A DNA stretch of 64,000 nt from Skermanella pratensis. GTDB taxonomy: Bacteria; Pseudomonadota; Alphaproteobacteria; Azospirillales; Azospirillaceae. Positions within the stretch are counted from its first letter, which is position 1. Each line of letters opens with the position of its first letter. This document shows, piece by piece, positions 34,361 through 43,966 of the stretch. The position numbers and the translations under genes were made by a program. The notes beneath the pieces are model-generated. The model ran no database searches and was not told the DNA's origin. It worked only from the letters and a program-made list of their open reading frames with translations. The stretch spans positions 4,208,501 to 4,272,500 of the forward strand of contig NZ_CP030265.1 in NCBI RefSeq assembly GCF_008843145.1. The letters run 5' to 3'.

Positions 34361-37300
34361 CTACTCCGCCGGGTGGGGCTGGGCGCCGGCCGGCGCCGCA
34401 TCCTCGAACGGCTTCTTGCGCGCGATGTAGGTATAGACCGTCGGCACGACGAACAGCGTCAGCAGGGTGCCCAGCAGCATGCCGCCGACGATCACGGCCC
34501 CGATCGCCTGCCGGCTTTCCGCCCCGGCGCCGGTCGCCAGGGCCAGCGGCACCGCTCCCAGGACCATGGCGCCCGTCGTCATCAGGATCGGCCGCAGGCG
34601 CAGCACGGCGGACCGGACCACGGCGTCGCGCACCTCCACCCCCTGGCGCTGGAGCTGGTTGGCGAACTCGACGATCAGGATGCCGTGCTTGGTGATCAGC
34701 CCCACCAGGGTCACCAGACCGATCTGGCTGTAGACGTTCATGGTGGCCCCGGTCAGCTTCAGCGCCAGCAGGGCGCCGGTCATCGACAGCGGCACCGTCA
34801 GCATGATCACGAAGGGATCGACGAAGCTCTCGAACTGCGCCGCCAGCACCAGGTAGATGAAGGCCAGCGCCAGGATGAAGGTGACGTAGAGGCTGCTGCT
34901 CGATTCGCGGAACTCGCGGCTCTGGCCCGCATAGTCGACCTGCGCCGCCGCCGGCAGCGACCGTTCGGCCGCGGCGGTCAGGAAGGCCAGCCCCTCGCCC
35001 AGGGTATAGTTCGGCCCCAGGGTCGCGGTGATCGTGGCCGAGCGGAGCTTGTTGAAATGGTTCAGCTCCTTGGGCGAGACCCGCTCCTCGACCTTGAGCA
35101 GGTTGGCGAGGCTGACCATCTCGCCCTGCTTGCCGCGCACATAGATCCGGGCGATGTCGTCCGGGTTGGTGCGGTCGATGTCGGCGACCTGGACCACCAC
35201 GTCGTACTGCTTGCCGTTCTGCTTGAACCGGGTGACCTGCCGGCCGCCCAGCAGGGTTTCCAGCGTGCGGCCGATGGTGTCGATCTCCAGCCCCAGGTCG
35301 GCCGCCTTGTCGCGGTCGAGCGAGACCTTCAGCTCCGGCTTGTTCAGCTTCAGGTCGGTATCGACGTTGACCAGGCCCGGATTGGTCCGCGCCTCCGCCA
35401 GCATCCTGTCTACCATGCCCTGGAGCTCGGAATAGGGGAGCGAGGTCTGGATGACGAACTGGATCGGCTTCTCGGTCGGGCTCTGCCCCAGCGACGGCGG
35501 GTTGGCCGGAAACGCCAGGGTTCCGGGGACGCCGAAGAATTTCGGCGCGAGCTGCTGGACCACCTGCTGCTGCTTGACCTCGCGGTCGTCCCAGTCGGTC
35601 AGCCGCACGAAGGTGATACCCTGGTTGACCACCGGGAAGCCCACGACCATGAAGAACTTCTCGACGACGGGCACTTGCTTGATGAAGCCCTCGATCGCAC
35701 GGGCATAGCGGTCGGTGTACTGGATGGTCGACCCTTCTGGGGCGATGATGATCCCGACGATCGTGCCGCGGTCCTCGGTCGGCGCCAGCTCCGACTTGAT
35801 CTGGCCGAACAGGACATAGCTGGCCGCGGCGACGCCGATCCCGACCAGCAGGATCAGCGGCCGGGCCTTCAGCGAGACGCTGAGCAGCCAGCGGTAGCCG
35901 TTGGTGAGGCCGTTCAGCAGCGACTCGATCAGGTTGTAGAAGAAGCCGTGACGCGCCTGATGCTTCAGCAGCTTGGAGCACATCATCGGCGACAGGGTCA
36001 GCGCCACGAAGCCGGAGACCAGCACGGCGCCCGCCAGGGTCAGCGCGAACTCGGTGAAGAGCCGCCCCGTACGTCCGGTCTGGAAGCCGATCGGCGCGTA
36101 CACCGCCGCCAGGGTGATGGTCATCGCGACGACGGCGAACCCGATCTCGCGCGAGCCCTGGATCGCCGCGCGGAACGGCGGCATCCCTTCTTCCACGTGG
36201 CGGTAGATGTTCTCCAGCATGACGATGGCGTCGTCCACCACCAGCCCGATCGCCAGCACCATGGCCAGCAGGGTCAGCGTGTTGATGCTGAAGTCGAACA
36301 CGTACATGATCGCGAAGGCGCCGATCAGGGATACCGGGATCGTGACCAGCGGGATCAGGGTCGCGCGCAGCGAGCGCAGGAAGAAGAAGATCACCAGGAC
36401 GACCAGCACGATCGCTTCCAGGATCGTGTGGAACACCGCGTCGATCGATTCGGCGATGAAGACGGAGCTGTCGTAGCCGATATCGACGCTCATGCCTTCC
36501 GGCAGGCCGGCGCGGATCACCGGCAGCGTCCGCTGCACCGCTCCGGAAACTTCCAGCGGGTTCGCGGTCGATTGCTTGACGACGCCCATGGCGACGGCGT
36601 TGCGTCCGTTGAACCGGGCGTTGACCCGCTCGTCCCGGGCGCCCAGCTCCGCCCGGCCGACGTCGCGCAGCCGGACCAGATATCCCGATTCGTCCCGCAG
36701 GATGACGTTCTCGAACTCGGCCGGCGTCCGCATGTCGGTCTCGGACACGACGGTGAACTCGCGTTGCGCGCTCTCCACCCGGCCGGCCGGGATCTCGATG
36801 TTCTGCCGGCGCAGCGCCGTCTCGACGTCCTGGGGCGTGACCTTGTAGGCGGCCATGCGGGTCGGATCGAGCCAGATCCGCATGGCATACTTGCGCTCGC
36901 CGAAGATCCGGACATCGGCCACGCCGGGCAGGTTCTGAAGCCGGTCCTTGACGAACCGGTCGGCGTAGTCGGTCACCTCCAGCGGGGTGTTCCGGTCGCT
37001 GGAGAAGGCCAGATAGATGATCGGCTGGGCGTCCGCCTCGACCTTGGCGATCACCGGCTCGTCGATCTCGTCCGGCAGGGAGCCGCGCACCCGTCCGACC
37101 CGGTCGCGGACGTCGTTGGCCGCCACGTCGGGGTCGCGGGTGATCCGGAAGCGGACGGTGATCTGGCTGGTTTCCGACCGGCTGATGGAGGACATCACGT
37201 CGATGCCCTCGATGCCGGACAGGCTCTCCTCCAGCGGCTGGGTGACCTGGCTTTCGACGATCTCGGCGCTGGCGCCCTGGTACTTGGTGGACACGGTGAC

Positions 37301-38539
37301 CACCGGCTCGTCGATCTTGGGATATTCGCGCACCGCCAGCCGCTGGTAGGCGACGATGCCGATCAGCAGCACCGTCAGGCTCATGACGGTGGCGAGCACC
37401 GGGCGGCGGACGCTCAATTCGGAGAGCTGCATGGTCTCAGCTCCCGACCGGGGGACCACGGTGACCGGCACGCCGTCGCGGATCTTCAGATGGCCGGCGG
37501 TGACCACCATGTCGCCCGGCAGGAGCCCGTCCACGATCTCGACCTTGGCGGCGCGGCGCTCCCCGGTGCGGACCTTGACCCGCTGCACCTTCCCCTCCGC
37601 CACTTTGAAGACGAACTGGTCGGTCCCGACCGCGACCAGGGCCTGCTCCGGCACGAGGATAGAGGCCTCGCGGGTCGTCAGGGTCAGGGTAACGCGGGCG
37701 AACAGGCCGGGGCGCAGCGCGTCGTCGCCATTGGGTACGCGGGCGCGGACATTGATGCTTCGGCCGTTGACGTCGACCAGCGGGTCGATCGCATAGACGG
37801 TGCCGCCGAAAGCTCGTCCCGGCACGGCATCGACCGTGACCGCCAGGGTCTGGCCGACCCTGACCGAGGGCAGGTACAGCTCGGGCACGCGGAAATCCAG
37901 CTTCAGCGTGTCGATCGCTTCCAGGTTGACGATGTCCTTGCCGGACTGCACCACGTCGCCGACGCTGACCCAGCGCAGGCCGAGCACGCCGTCGAACGGC
38001 GCCGTCAGGTCCAGCTTGGCGAGCTGGGCCCGCGCCAGCGACACCGAGGCCTCGTCCGCCAGCAGCTTGGCGCGCGCCTGGTCCCGGGCCCGGGCGCTGC
38101 CCGAACCCTGGCGGAACAGCTCGTCGGCGCGGTCCGCCTCGGTCCTGCTGAGATTGAGGCTGGCCATGGCCTGCTCCAGCGTCGCCCGGGCAATGGCGTC
38201 GTCGAGCTTGAGCATGACCGTGCCCTTGCGGATCCGCTGCCCCTCGTTGAAGCGGATCTCGGTAATCCGTCCCGCGACCTCCGGCCGGATCACGACCGAC
38301 TCGTCGGAGAAAAGCGTTCCGACCGAGGTCACGGTGCGCGACACGTCGCCGACCTCGACCTGCTCCGCCTCCACCGGGATGCCGCCGGGCGGACCGCCGC
38401 CACCGCCGGGACCACTGCCGCCGGGTGCCTGGGCGGCAGCCGGCATGTCGGCGCCCTGGTGGACCGTGAAGTACCACCAGGCCCCGCCGCCGAGACCCAG
38501 CAGTGCCAGAAGGATGAACAAGCGTCCGAACAGCTTCAT
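34361..38539 (-). CDS. RND efflux system: periplasmic adaptor and pump in one ORF
   Basis: One 1392-residue frame joins two normally separate proteins. The first about 370 residues are a membrane-fusion adaptor: one N-terminal helix (LFILLALLGLGGGAWWYF), lipoyl halves (VIRPEVAGRITEIRFNEGQRIRKGTVMLKLDDA; LTAPFDGVLGLRWVSVGDVV) and a short coiled coil. Then MQLSELSVRRPVLATVMSLTVLLIG (Met codon at 37432) starts a complete 1023-residue HAE1-type RND pump with 12 helices, including LAIGLVVDDAIVMLENIYRH and GLITKHGILIVEFANQLQ. The join VVPRSGAET-MQLSEL has no linker helix, so topology would be odd. One extra C in the C5 run (37450-37454) would end the adaptor at VVPPVGS-stop seven bases before the pump ATG. 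No TolC gene nearby. Confidence 0.88.
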   Translation of the reverse strand: MKLFGRLFILLALLGLGGGAWWYFTVHQGADMPAAAQAPGGSGPGGGGGPPGGIPVEAEQVEVGDVSRTVTSVGTLFSDESVVIRPEVAGRITEIRFNEGQRIRKGTVMLKLDDAIARATLEQAMASLNLSRTEADRADELFRQGSGSARARDQARAKLLADEASVSLARAQLAKLDLTAPFDGVLGLRWVSVGDVVQSGKDIVNLEAIDTLKLDFRVPELYLPSVRVGQTLAVTVDAVPGRAFGGTVYAIDPLVDVNGRSINVRARVPNGDDALRPGLFARVTLTLTTREASILVPEQALVAVGTDQFVFKVAEGKVQRVKVRTGERRAAKVEIVDGLLPGDMVVTAGHLKIRDGVPVTVVPRSGAETMQLSELSVRRPVLATVMSLTVLLIGIVAYQRLAVREYPKIDEPVVTVSTKYQGASAEIVESQVTQPLEESLSGIEGIDVMSSISRSETSQITVRFRITRDPDVAANDVRDRVGRVRGSLPDEIDEPVIAKVEADAQPIIYLAFSSDRNTPLEVTDYADRFVKDRLQNLPGVADVRIFGERKYAMRIWLDPTRMAAYKVTPQDVETALRRQNIEIPAGRVESAQREFTVVSETDMRTPAEFENVILRDESGYLVRLRDVGRAELGARDERVNARFNGRNAVAMGVVKQSTANPLEVSGAVQRTLPVIRAGLPEGMSVDIGYDSSVFIAESIDAVFHTILEAIVLVVLVIFFFLRSLRATLIPLVTIPVSLIGAFAIMYVFDFSINTLTLLAMVLAIGLVVDDAIVMLENIYRHVEEGMPPFRAAIQGSREIGFAVVAMTITLAAVYAPIGFQTGRTGRLFTEFALTLAGAVLVSGFVALTLSPMMCSKLLKHQARHGFFYNLIESLLNGLTNGYRWLLSVSLKARPLILLVGIGVAAASYVLFGQIKSELAPTEDRGTIVGIIIAPEGSTIQYTDRYARAIEGFIKQVPVVEKFFMVVGFPVVNQGITFVRLTDWDDREVKQQQVVQQLAPKFFGVPGTLAFPANPPSLGQSPTEKPIQFVIQTSLPYSELQGMVDRMLAEARTNPGLVNVDTDLKLNKPELKVSLDRDKAADLGLEIDTIGRTLETLLGGRQVTRFKQNGKQYDVVVQVADIDRTNPDDIARIYVRGKQGEMVSLANLLKVEERVSPKELNHFNKLRSATITATLGPNYTLGEGLAFLTAAAERSLPAAAQVDYAGQSREFRESSSSLYVTFILALAFIYLVLAAQFESFVDPFVIMLTVPLSMTGALLALKLTGATMNVYSQIGLVTLVGLITKHGILIVEFANQLQRQGVEVRDAVVRSAVLRLRPILMTTGAMVLGAVPLALATGAGAESRQAIGAVIVGGMLLGTLLTLFVVPTVYTYIARKKPFEDAAPAGAQPHPAE

Positions 38540-38720
38540 GGATCGTTCCGGCCCCAACCGGCCCGGCCCCTCTACGGAGGATCTCTGGAAGGTGCATACG
38601 AAACCATCCGCACCCCTTTTCTAAAATGATCATGGCTTTGTCGGCACGCAAAGTCGAGCCTGCCGAACGGCGCGAGGCGCATGCAAGCCATGCGGGCAGA
38701 GCGGCCCGACGGCGGCCGTC

Positions 38721-40055
38721 CTACGCGAACAGCTCGTCCAGTTCCCGGTAGTCCGGCACTTTCGCCTCCAGCGGAACGCCGGCGCGGAGGACGGTGCGGT
38801 CGGACTGGGGCCGTGACAGCAACTCGCTGTAGGTGCGCGCCCGGAACGCGACCAGGTCGGCGGTCCGGCCGGCGCCGATCAGGCCGGCGTCGTCCAGCCG
38901 CATCACATGGGCCGGAACCGGCGCCGTGGTGCGCGGCCAGTCGCCGAACGGACGGTCCAGGTGCAGGATGCGGGTCGCCTCGCGATAGACTTCCACCATG
39001 TCGTGGTCGCCATAGCCGTAGAATGGGTCGCGGCAATTGTCGGAGGCGACGGCCACCGGGATGCCGCGGGCCCGCATCTCGTGCAGCAGGGTGACCCCGC
39101 GCCAGCGCGGGGTCCGGCCCGGCGTCCGGTCCTGGAGATAAAGGTTGCACATGGGCAGCGTGACCACGCAGAGCCCCGCCTCGGCCACCAGATCCAGGGT
39201 GGCGAGCGCCCGGTCCGGCTCCTGGGTGGCGAGGCTGCAGCAATGGCCGCACAGCACCCTGCCCTTGAAGCCCGTCCGCAGCACGGCCCGGGCGATGTGG
39301 TGGAGGCTTTCGGCACCGGGATCGTCGGTTTCGTCCACGTGGAAATCCACGTCGAGCCCACGCTCGGCCGCCAGCGCGAAGAGCCGGTCGAGGGCCGCGT
39401 CCAGGCCGGGGATCATGTAGCCGACGCAGCCCAGCACGCCGTCATGGCGCTGCACCAGGTCGGCGATCCGGACGGCCTCGTCGGTCAGATAGGTCTCCAC
39501 CATGATCAGCGACACCGCCTGCAGCGCGATGCGGCCGGCCCAGCGCTCGCGCGCCTCGGCGAAAACCGGCCAGGAGATGTCCGCCTGCTTGCCCAGGGAA
39601 TCCAGGTGGGTGCGGACCGCGGCGGTGCCGTGGGCGTAGCTGCATTTCAGCCCGAACTCCATCCGGGCGGCCACGTCCCGGGCGCTCCAGTTGGCCTCCC
39701 GGTCCCGCTCGACGGCGGCAAGCGCCCCCGTGAAGGTGCCGTCCGGGTTCTCCCGGCGCGGCCAGATATGCCCCTTGTCCAAGTGGGTGTGGAGATCGAC
39801 CGGGCAAGGCCAGACGATTCCGTTCTCCAGGGTGACGCCCGGGCCGCAGCAGGGCGCCGTGCCGCCGGGCAGGACCGCCGCGATCTTGCCATGCTCGATC
39901 CGCAGATCCACGGCGACCAGATCGTCGCCGCCCGCGCGGGTTGCCACTTCGGGCGGCGGGTCGGCGAGCAGGGACAGGGGAACGGTGGCCTTCTTCAGCC
40001 AGAACTTCGCGCCCAGGGAGGCGCCGGCGAAGGACTTCTGGAAGGAAATCGGCAT
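38721..40055 (-). CDS. codA: Cytosine deaminase family amidohydrolase
   Basis: A 444-residue metal-dependent deaminase of the CodA family. Metal ligands are seen at His89 and His91 (VDLHTHLDK), His239 and Glu242 (DFHVDETDD), His271 (CGHCCSL) and Asp339 (ASDNCRDPFYGYGD), matching E. coli CodA in order and spacing. CodA also turns creatinine into N-methylhydantoin in some organisms. The N-terminal region (KSFAGASLGAKFWLKKATVP) departs from the E. coli form. It is at the end of a cluster of creatininase and ABC transporter genes, but a 230-base gap with hairpins precedes it. Confidence 0.87.
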   Translation of the reverse strand: MPISFQKSFAGASLGAKFWLKKATVPLSLLADPPPEVATRAGGDDLVAVDLRIEHGKIAAVLPGGTAPCCGPGVTLENGIVWPCPVDLHTHLDKGHIWPRRENPDGTFTGALAAVERDREANWSARDVAARMEFGLKCSYAHGTAAVRTHLDSLGKQADISWPVFAEARERWAGRIALQAVSLIMVETYLTDEAVRIADLVQRHDGVLGCVGYMIPGLDAALDRLFALAAERGLDVDFHVDETDDPGAESLHHIARAVLRTGFKGRVLCGHCCSLATQEPDRALATLDLVAEAGLCVVTLPMCNLYLQDRTPGRTPRWRGVTLLHEMRARGIPVAVASDNCRDPFYGYGDHDMVEVYREATRILHLDRPFGDWPRTTAPVPAHVMRLDDAGLIGAGRTADLVAFRARTYSELLSRPQSDRTVLRAGVPLEAKVPDYRELDELFA

Positions 40056-40158
40056 GATCTGCGACCGGTCTCTCGGCTACGGATGCGGTTCTCTCGGATG
40101 GGCCCGCTGGTGGTCCTGCACAGTGTTTTTGATGACGTTCGGCGGAGCGGAGTGCCGC

Positions 40159-40250
40159 AGGTCGGCCTTCGCCCGTCAGGGCGAACGCCGACAACCTGCG
40201 TCAACGCTCCGGCCACGCTGTCGGCGTCGGCCTTCGGCCGAGGCCGACCT
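40159..40250. repeat. Pair of REP-like hairpins
   Basis: Two GC-rich palindromes lie in the 233-base gap between codA and the permease gene. The first (40159-40197) pairs AGGTCGGCCTTCGCCC with a slightly bulged complement around GTCA. The second (40226-40248) has GTCGGCCT / AGGCCGAC with a 7-base loop. Both share the GTCGGC-TTCG core, as REP/BIME units do. They may stabilise the upstream mRNA or stop transcription. Confidence 0.7.
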
Positions 40251-40288
40251 ACGATAAATCAATCAAAACCACTGTGCCGAGCCACTAG

Positions 40289-41101
40289 TCAGTTTTCCCG
40301 TCTGACGGCGCTCTCGTGCCAGCGCCTCAGCATGAAGTGCTGGAGCGCCGTCAGCACCATGAATATCACGATCCCCAGGGCGGAGAGCAGTATGAGCGCC
40401 GCGAACATGCGCGGAATGTTGAGCCTGTTGCCCGATTCCACGATCCGCCATGCCAGCCCGGTGGCCGACCCGCTGCCGGCGACGAACTCCGCCACGACGG
40501 CGCCGATCAGCGCGAGCCCGCCGGAAATCCTCATGCCGGCCAGCAGGTAGGGAAGCGCGGTCGGAAGCTGGAGCTGGGTCAGGACCTGCCAGCGCGACGC
40601 GCCGTAGAGCTGGAACAGGTTGCGCAGATTGTGGTCGGCCGAGTTGAGGCCGAGGGTCGTGTTGGACAGGATCGGGAAGAACGCCACCAGCCAGGCCAGG
40701 ATCAGCAGCGCCTCTTCCACCCGGTCGAAGCCGACCCAGATGATCACCAGCGGCGCGATCGCAACCACCGGCGTCACCTGCAGGATCACGGCATAGGGGA
40801 ACAGCGCCAGTTCCAGGATGCGCGACTGGCTGAACAGCACCGCCAGCAGCACGCCGCCGGCCACGGCCAGCAGGAAGGCCTGGATCGTGATGGCCAGGGT
40901 CAGCCACAGGCTGGGCGCCAGCGTGCCGAAATCGTCCACCAGGCTGCGGAAGACCATCGACGGCGGCGGCAGCACGAACTTCGGGACCTCGTGGTACCGG
41001 ACCAGGAACTCCCAGAGGCCCAGCATCAGGGCGCCGACCAGCAGCGGCAGGGTGATCCTGACGACGGGCAGCAGACGGTCCGGGCGGGTCGCGGCGGGCA
41101 T
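40289..41101 (-). CDS. ABC transporter permease, NitT/TauT family
   Basis: A 270-residue permease with six helices. The EAA-like loop LNSADHNLRNLFQLYGASRWQVLTQLQLPTALPYLLAGMRI is the SsuC/TauC/ThiX hallmark. It starts at ATG 41101, two bases after the ATPase stop, so it is coupled; a longer reading to 41167 lies inside the ATPase gene. It would pair with the ATPase and binding protein upstream to import a small nitrogen or sulfur compound. Confidence 0.92.
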   Translation of the reverse strand: MPAATRPDRLLPVVRITLPLLVGALMLGLWEFLVRYHEVPKFVLPPPSMVFRSLVDDFGTLAPSLWLTLAITIQAFLLAVAGGVLLAVLFSQSRILELALFPYAVILQVTPVVAIAPLVIIWVGFDRVEEALLILAWLVAFFPILSNTTLGLNSADHNLRNLFQLYGASRWQVLTQLQLPTALPYLLAGMRISGGLALIGAVVAEFVAGSGSATGLAWRIVESGNRLNIPRMFAALILLSALGIVIFMVLTALQHFMLRRWHESAVRREN

Positions 41102-41102
41102 G

Positions 41103-41915
41103 TCAGCCCTCCTCCCCGGCCATGGCGCGCCGCAGCTCCGCCGACACGGCGCGGCAGTGCCCGGCATAGGTCGTCCCGGTGCGGAACTCCTCGCCGCGCG
41201 GATAGGGGGCGTCGATCTCCAGGTCGGCGATGATCCGGCCGGGCCGGGCGGCCATGACCACGATCCGCCGGGAAAGATACACGCTCTCGAACACGCTGTG
41301 GGTGACGAAGACCACGGTCCAGCCGCGGCCGTGCCACAGCTCCAGCAGGTCGTGGCTGAGCCGGGACCGGGTGATCTCGTCCAGCGCCGCGAACGGCTCG
41401 TCCATCAGAAGCACGGACGGCCTGGTGATCAGCGCGCGGGCGATCGACACCCGCATCTTCATGCCGCCCGACAGTTCCCTCGGGTAGGCTTTGCCGAAAC
41501 CCTGGAGACGGACCATCTCCAGCGCCTCGGCCACGCGGTCGCGCGCCGCGCGGCGGCCGATGCCGGCCAGTTTCAGGGGCAGGTAGACATTGTCCGCGAC
41601 GGTCGCCCAGGGCATCAGGGTCGGTTCCTGGAAGACGAAGCCGATGCCGCGCTTCGGATCGACGCCGCCCGCCCAGTGGATACTGCCCGCGGTCAGGTCG
41701 CCCAGGCCGGCGATCAGGCGGAGCACGGTGCTCTTGCCGCAGCCGGACGGCCCGAGCAGGCTGACGAACTCCGACCTGCCGATCCGCAGATCGACGCCGC
41801 TGAGCGCCACGGTGCCGTTGGAATAGGTCTTGCCGATCCCGCTCAGGGTGACCAGCGGCGATGCCTCCGGGGATCGGGAAAAGAGGGGAGCGGGATCCAA
41901 TGCGGAGGGGACCAT
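41103..41915 (-). CDS. ABC transporter ATP-binding protein, NitT/TauT family
   Basis: A 270-residue ATPase. Walker A GPSGCGKST, Q-loop VFQEPTLMPWATV, signature LSGGMKMRVSIARAL, Walker B VLLMDEPFAALD and switch VTHSVFES are all present and match the SsuB/TauB/ThiZ group. ATG 41915 is preferred because AAGGGGGGCGGGGTC lies directly upstream; ATG 41963 would add 16 residues with no ribosome site. It is 57 bases after the binding-protein gene. Confidence 0.92.
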   Translation of the reverse strand: MVPSALDPAPLFSRSPEASPLVTLSGIGKTYSNGTVALSGVDLRIGRSEFVSLLGPSGCGKSTVLRLIAGLGDLTAGSIHWAGGVDPKRGIGFVFQEPTLMPWATVADNVYLPLKLAGIGRRAARDRVAEALEMVRLQGFGKAYPRELSGGMKMRVSIARALITRPSVLLMDEPFAALDEITRSRLSHDLLELWHGRGWTVVFVTHSVFESVYLSRRIVVMAARPGRIIADLEIDAPYPRGEEFRTGTTYAGHCRAVSAELRRAMAGEEG

Positions 41916-41972
41916 GACCCCGCCCCCCTTGAGTGAACTGTTGACGGATGAGCCGAGCGGCATCCGGGGATG

Positions 41973-42983
41973 CTATTTGCGCATTTCCAGGGCATGGCCC
42001 TTGTTGACGAAGTCCAGCGAGAAGGCCCGGGCATAGTCCAGGTCGGCCGGATAGACGCCCTCCGCGGCCATGCCGTCGAAGAAGGTCTTCCAGCGCCGCT
42101 CCGTCATGGCGCCGATGCCCAGCTTCGCGGTGTCGCCGCTGTCGACGATGCCGTATTCCTTCATCTTGGCGATGCCGTAGGCGATCGTTGCCTCTGTCAT
42201 TTCCGGGTTGTCCTCGCGGATCAGGGCGTTGCCCGGGGACGGATCGCCGTAGAGATAGCTGTACCAGCCCTCGATCGTGGCGTTCACGAAACCCTGCACG
42301 ACGTCGGGCTTGCGGTCGATCAGGCTCTGCGTTGCAAGAACCATGGCGCTGTACGAGGGATAGCCCGCGTCGGCCATCAGGAAGACCTGGGCATCCACGC
42401 CGCCTTCCGCCTTGACCTGGAAAGGCTCGCTGGACAGGTAGCCCTGCTGGATCGCCGTCCTGTCCGTGAGCCACGGCGCCATGCTGAAGGTGTAGGCCCG
42501 GACCTGGTCGTCGGTGAAGCCGTACTTCGCCTTCAGCCAGACCCAGAAGGTGCTGCGCGCCGAGTTGGAGATCAGGATGGGCTTGCCCTTCATGTCCGCG
42601 ATCGACCTGACGTCGTCGCGCGGATGGGTCATCAGGATCTGCGGATCCTTCTGGAAACTCGCCATGACCGCGCGCACCGGCGCACCCGCCTGCACGAGGT
42701 TCAGGGGATAGAAGCTGTTGGACCCCAGCGCCATGTCGACCGCCCCGGCGGCCAGGAGCTGCTGGGTGTCGGTACCCGGGCCGCCCATGCGGATCGTCAC
42801 GTCCAGGCCGTGCTTCCTGTAGAGCCCCGTCGCGAGCGCCTGGTAGAAGCCGCCGTGCTCCGCCTGGGCCTTCCAGTCGGTCGCGAAGACGACCTTCTCC
42901 AGGGCGGAGGCCCCGCCGCCGGACGGCAGGAACGCGGTCACCGCGGCAAGAACGCCGAGTTTCACCAGGGTCCTGCGCAGCAT
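41973..42983 (-). CDS. ABC transporter substrate-binding protein, NMT1/THI5-like
   Basis: A 336-residue periplasmic protein of the NMT1/THI5-like group (ThiY/SsuA relatives). The signal peptide MLRRTLVKLGVLAAVTAFLPSGGGASA is cleaved near residue 27. The mature start VVFATDWKAQAEHGGFYQALATGLYRKHGLDVTIRMGGPGTDTQQLLAAGAVDMALG is diagnostic. ThiY binds thiamine precursors (formylaminopyrimidine), so a pyrimidine-like ligand fits the nearby cytosine-deaminase gene; this is inference. No TPP riboswitch is visible upstream. Confidence 0.9.
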   Translation of the reverse strand: MLRRTLVKLGVLAAVTAFLPSGGGASALEKVVFATDWKAQAEHGGFYQALATGLYRKHGLDVTIRMGGPGTDTQQLLAAGAVDMALGSNSFYPLNLVQAGAPVRAVMASFQKDPQILMTHPRDDVRSIADMKGKPILISNSARSTFWVWLKAKYGFTDDQVRAYTFSMAPWLTDRTAIQQGYLSSEPFQVKAEGGVDAQVFLMADAGYPSYSAMVLATQSLIDRKPDVVQGFVNATIEGWYSYLYGDPSPGNALIREDNPEMTEATIAYGIAKMKEYGIVDSGDTAKLGIGAMTERRWKTFFDGMAAEGVYPADLDYARAFSLDFVNKGHALEMRK

Positions 42984-43140
42984 GATGCCTCCCGATGGTC
43001 AGACGATCTGGAAACCTGCAAAGGTCATACCAATCGGGGAAGGTTGATACTCTCATGCCTGCGGCATCGTTGCCGCCTAAAAAAGCACCGTTAAGGCAAT
43101 TGCCGAGCAAAATTTAAGCAATCAGCCGCCGCGCTACGGC

Positions 43141-43947
43141 TCATACGCGGTCGCGCAACGCATCGAGCGGGAAGCGGTCCACCTCGCTCAGCAGTTCCAC
43201 GAGGCACCGGGCCGCGTGGTCGACCAGCTTGGCTCCCCGATCGGCGTCCGCGTCCGTCGCGTCGCCGCAAGCGCCGAACAGGTTGAGATCCTGGGTCTGC
43301 CAACCGAAGCCCACCTTGCCCTCCGGCGTCAGGTACTTGAACTCCTGCTCCATCTCGATGCTGAGGGAGTCGAATTTCCGCCGCTCCGCCTTCCGCACGA
43401 GGTCGGGGCGCAGGTGGAGCATCATCGATGTCTCGATGCCGCCGCCATGGATGCCGTGGACGACCTCCGACGGCGGAAAAAGCCCATCCGGCAGGCCGGG
43501 ACTGAACCAGCTGCAGGTCACCACGAACATCTTCAAGCGGACGCGCAGGTCGCGCGCCACGATGTCCATGATCTGGGGCTGGCCGCCATGGCTGTTGTAC
43601 AGGACGAGCTTGCGGATACCCGCGCGGTGGACGCTCTGGCCCACCTCGGTCCAGACGCGGATCAGGGTTTCGGCCGACAGCGACAGGGTTCCCGGGAAGG
43701 CCTCGTGCTCGTCGGACTTGCCGATGGGTAGCATCGGCAGGATCAGGACCGGCATGGGATCCGGTATCAGCGGCACGGCCCGTGCCAAGATCCCGGCATT
43801 GATCGCGCTGTCCACCCAGACCGACAGGTGCGGCCCGTGCTGCTCCACTGCGCCGACCGGCAGCACGGCGATGGTCCGTTCGGCATCCAGCGCCGCGAAC
43901 TCCTTGGTGGTCAATTCCTGCCAGAATCGGCTGTGCGGCACCGGCAT
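43141..43947 (-). CDS. Creatininase family amidohydrolase
   Basis: A 268-residue metal hydrolase of the creatininase family. Metal-site motifs are VLPVGAVEQHGPHL (Glu35, His37), Asp46 in VWVDSAINAG, NSHGGQPQ and HGIHGGGIETSMML. The family opens small cyclic amides or deformylates pyrimidine and mycofactocin intermediates, so creatinine is only one candidate. ATG 43947 has GAGGAAAACTGG upstream. It is the first gene of the minus-strand cluster, followed after 157 bases by the binding protein. A leader hairpin lies 20 bases upstream. Confidence 0.9.
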   Translation of the reverse strand: MPVPHSRFWQELTTKEFAALDAERTIAVLPVGAVEQHGPHLSVWVDSAINAGILARAVPLIPDPMPVLILPMLPIGKSDEHEAFPGTLSLSAETLIRVWTEVGQSVHRAGIRKLVLYNSHGGQPQIMDIVARDLRVRLKMFVVTCSWFSPGLPDGLFPPSEVVHGIHGGGIETSMMLHLRPDLVRKAERRKFDSLSIEMEQEFKYLTPEGKVGFGWQTQDLNLFGACGDATDADADRGAKLVDHAARCLVELLSEVDRFPLDALRDRV

Positions 43948-43966
43948 CCAGTTTTCCTCCCCGCCT

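Noticed and set aside
34373..38629. 1418-codon plus-strand open frame
   Set aside because: It is the exact antisense of the RND adaptor-pump gene; long antisense frames are common in high-GC DNA and its protein is a His/Asp/Arg-rich nonsense sequence.
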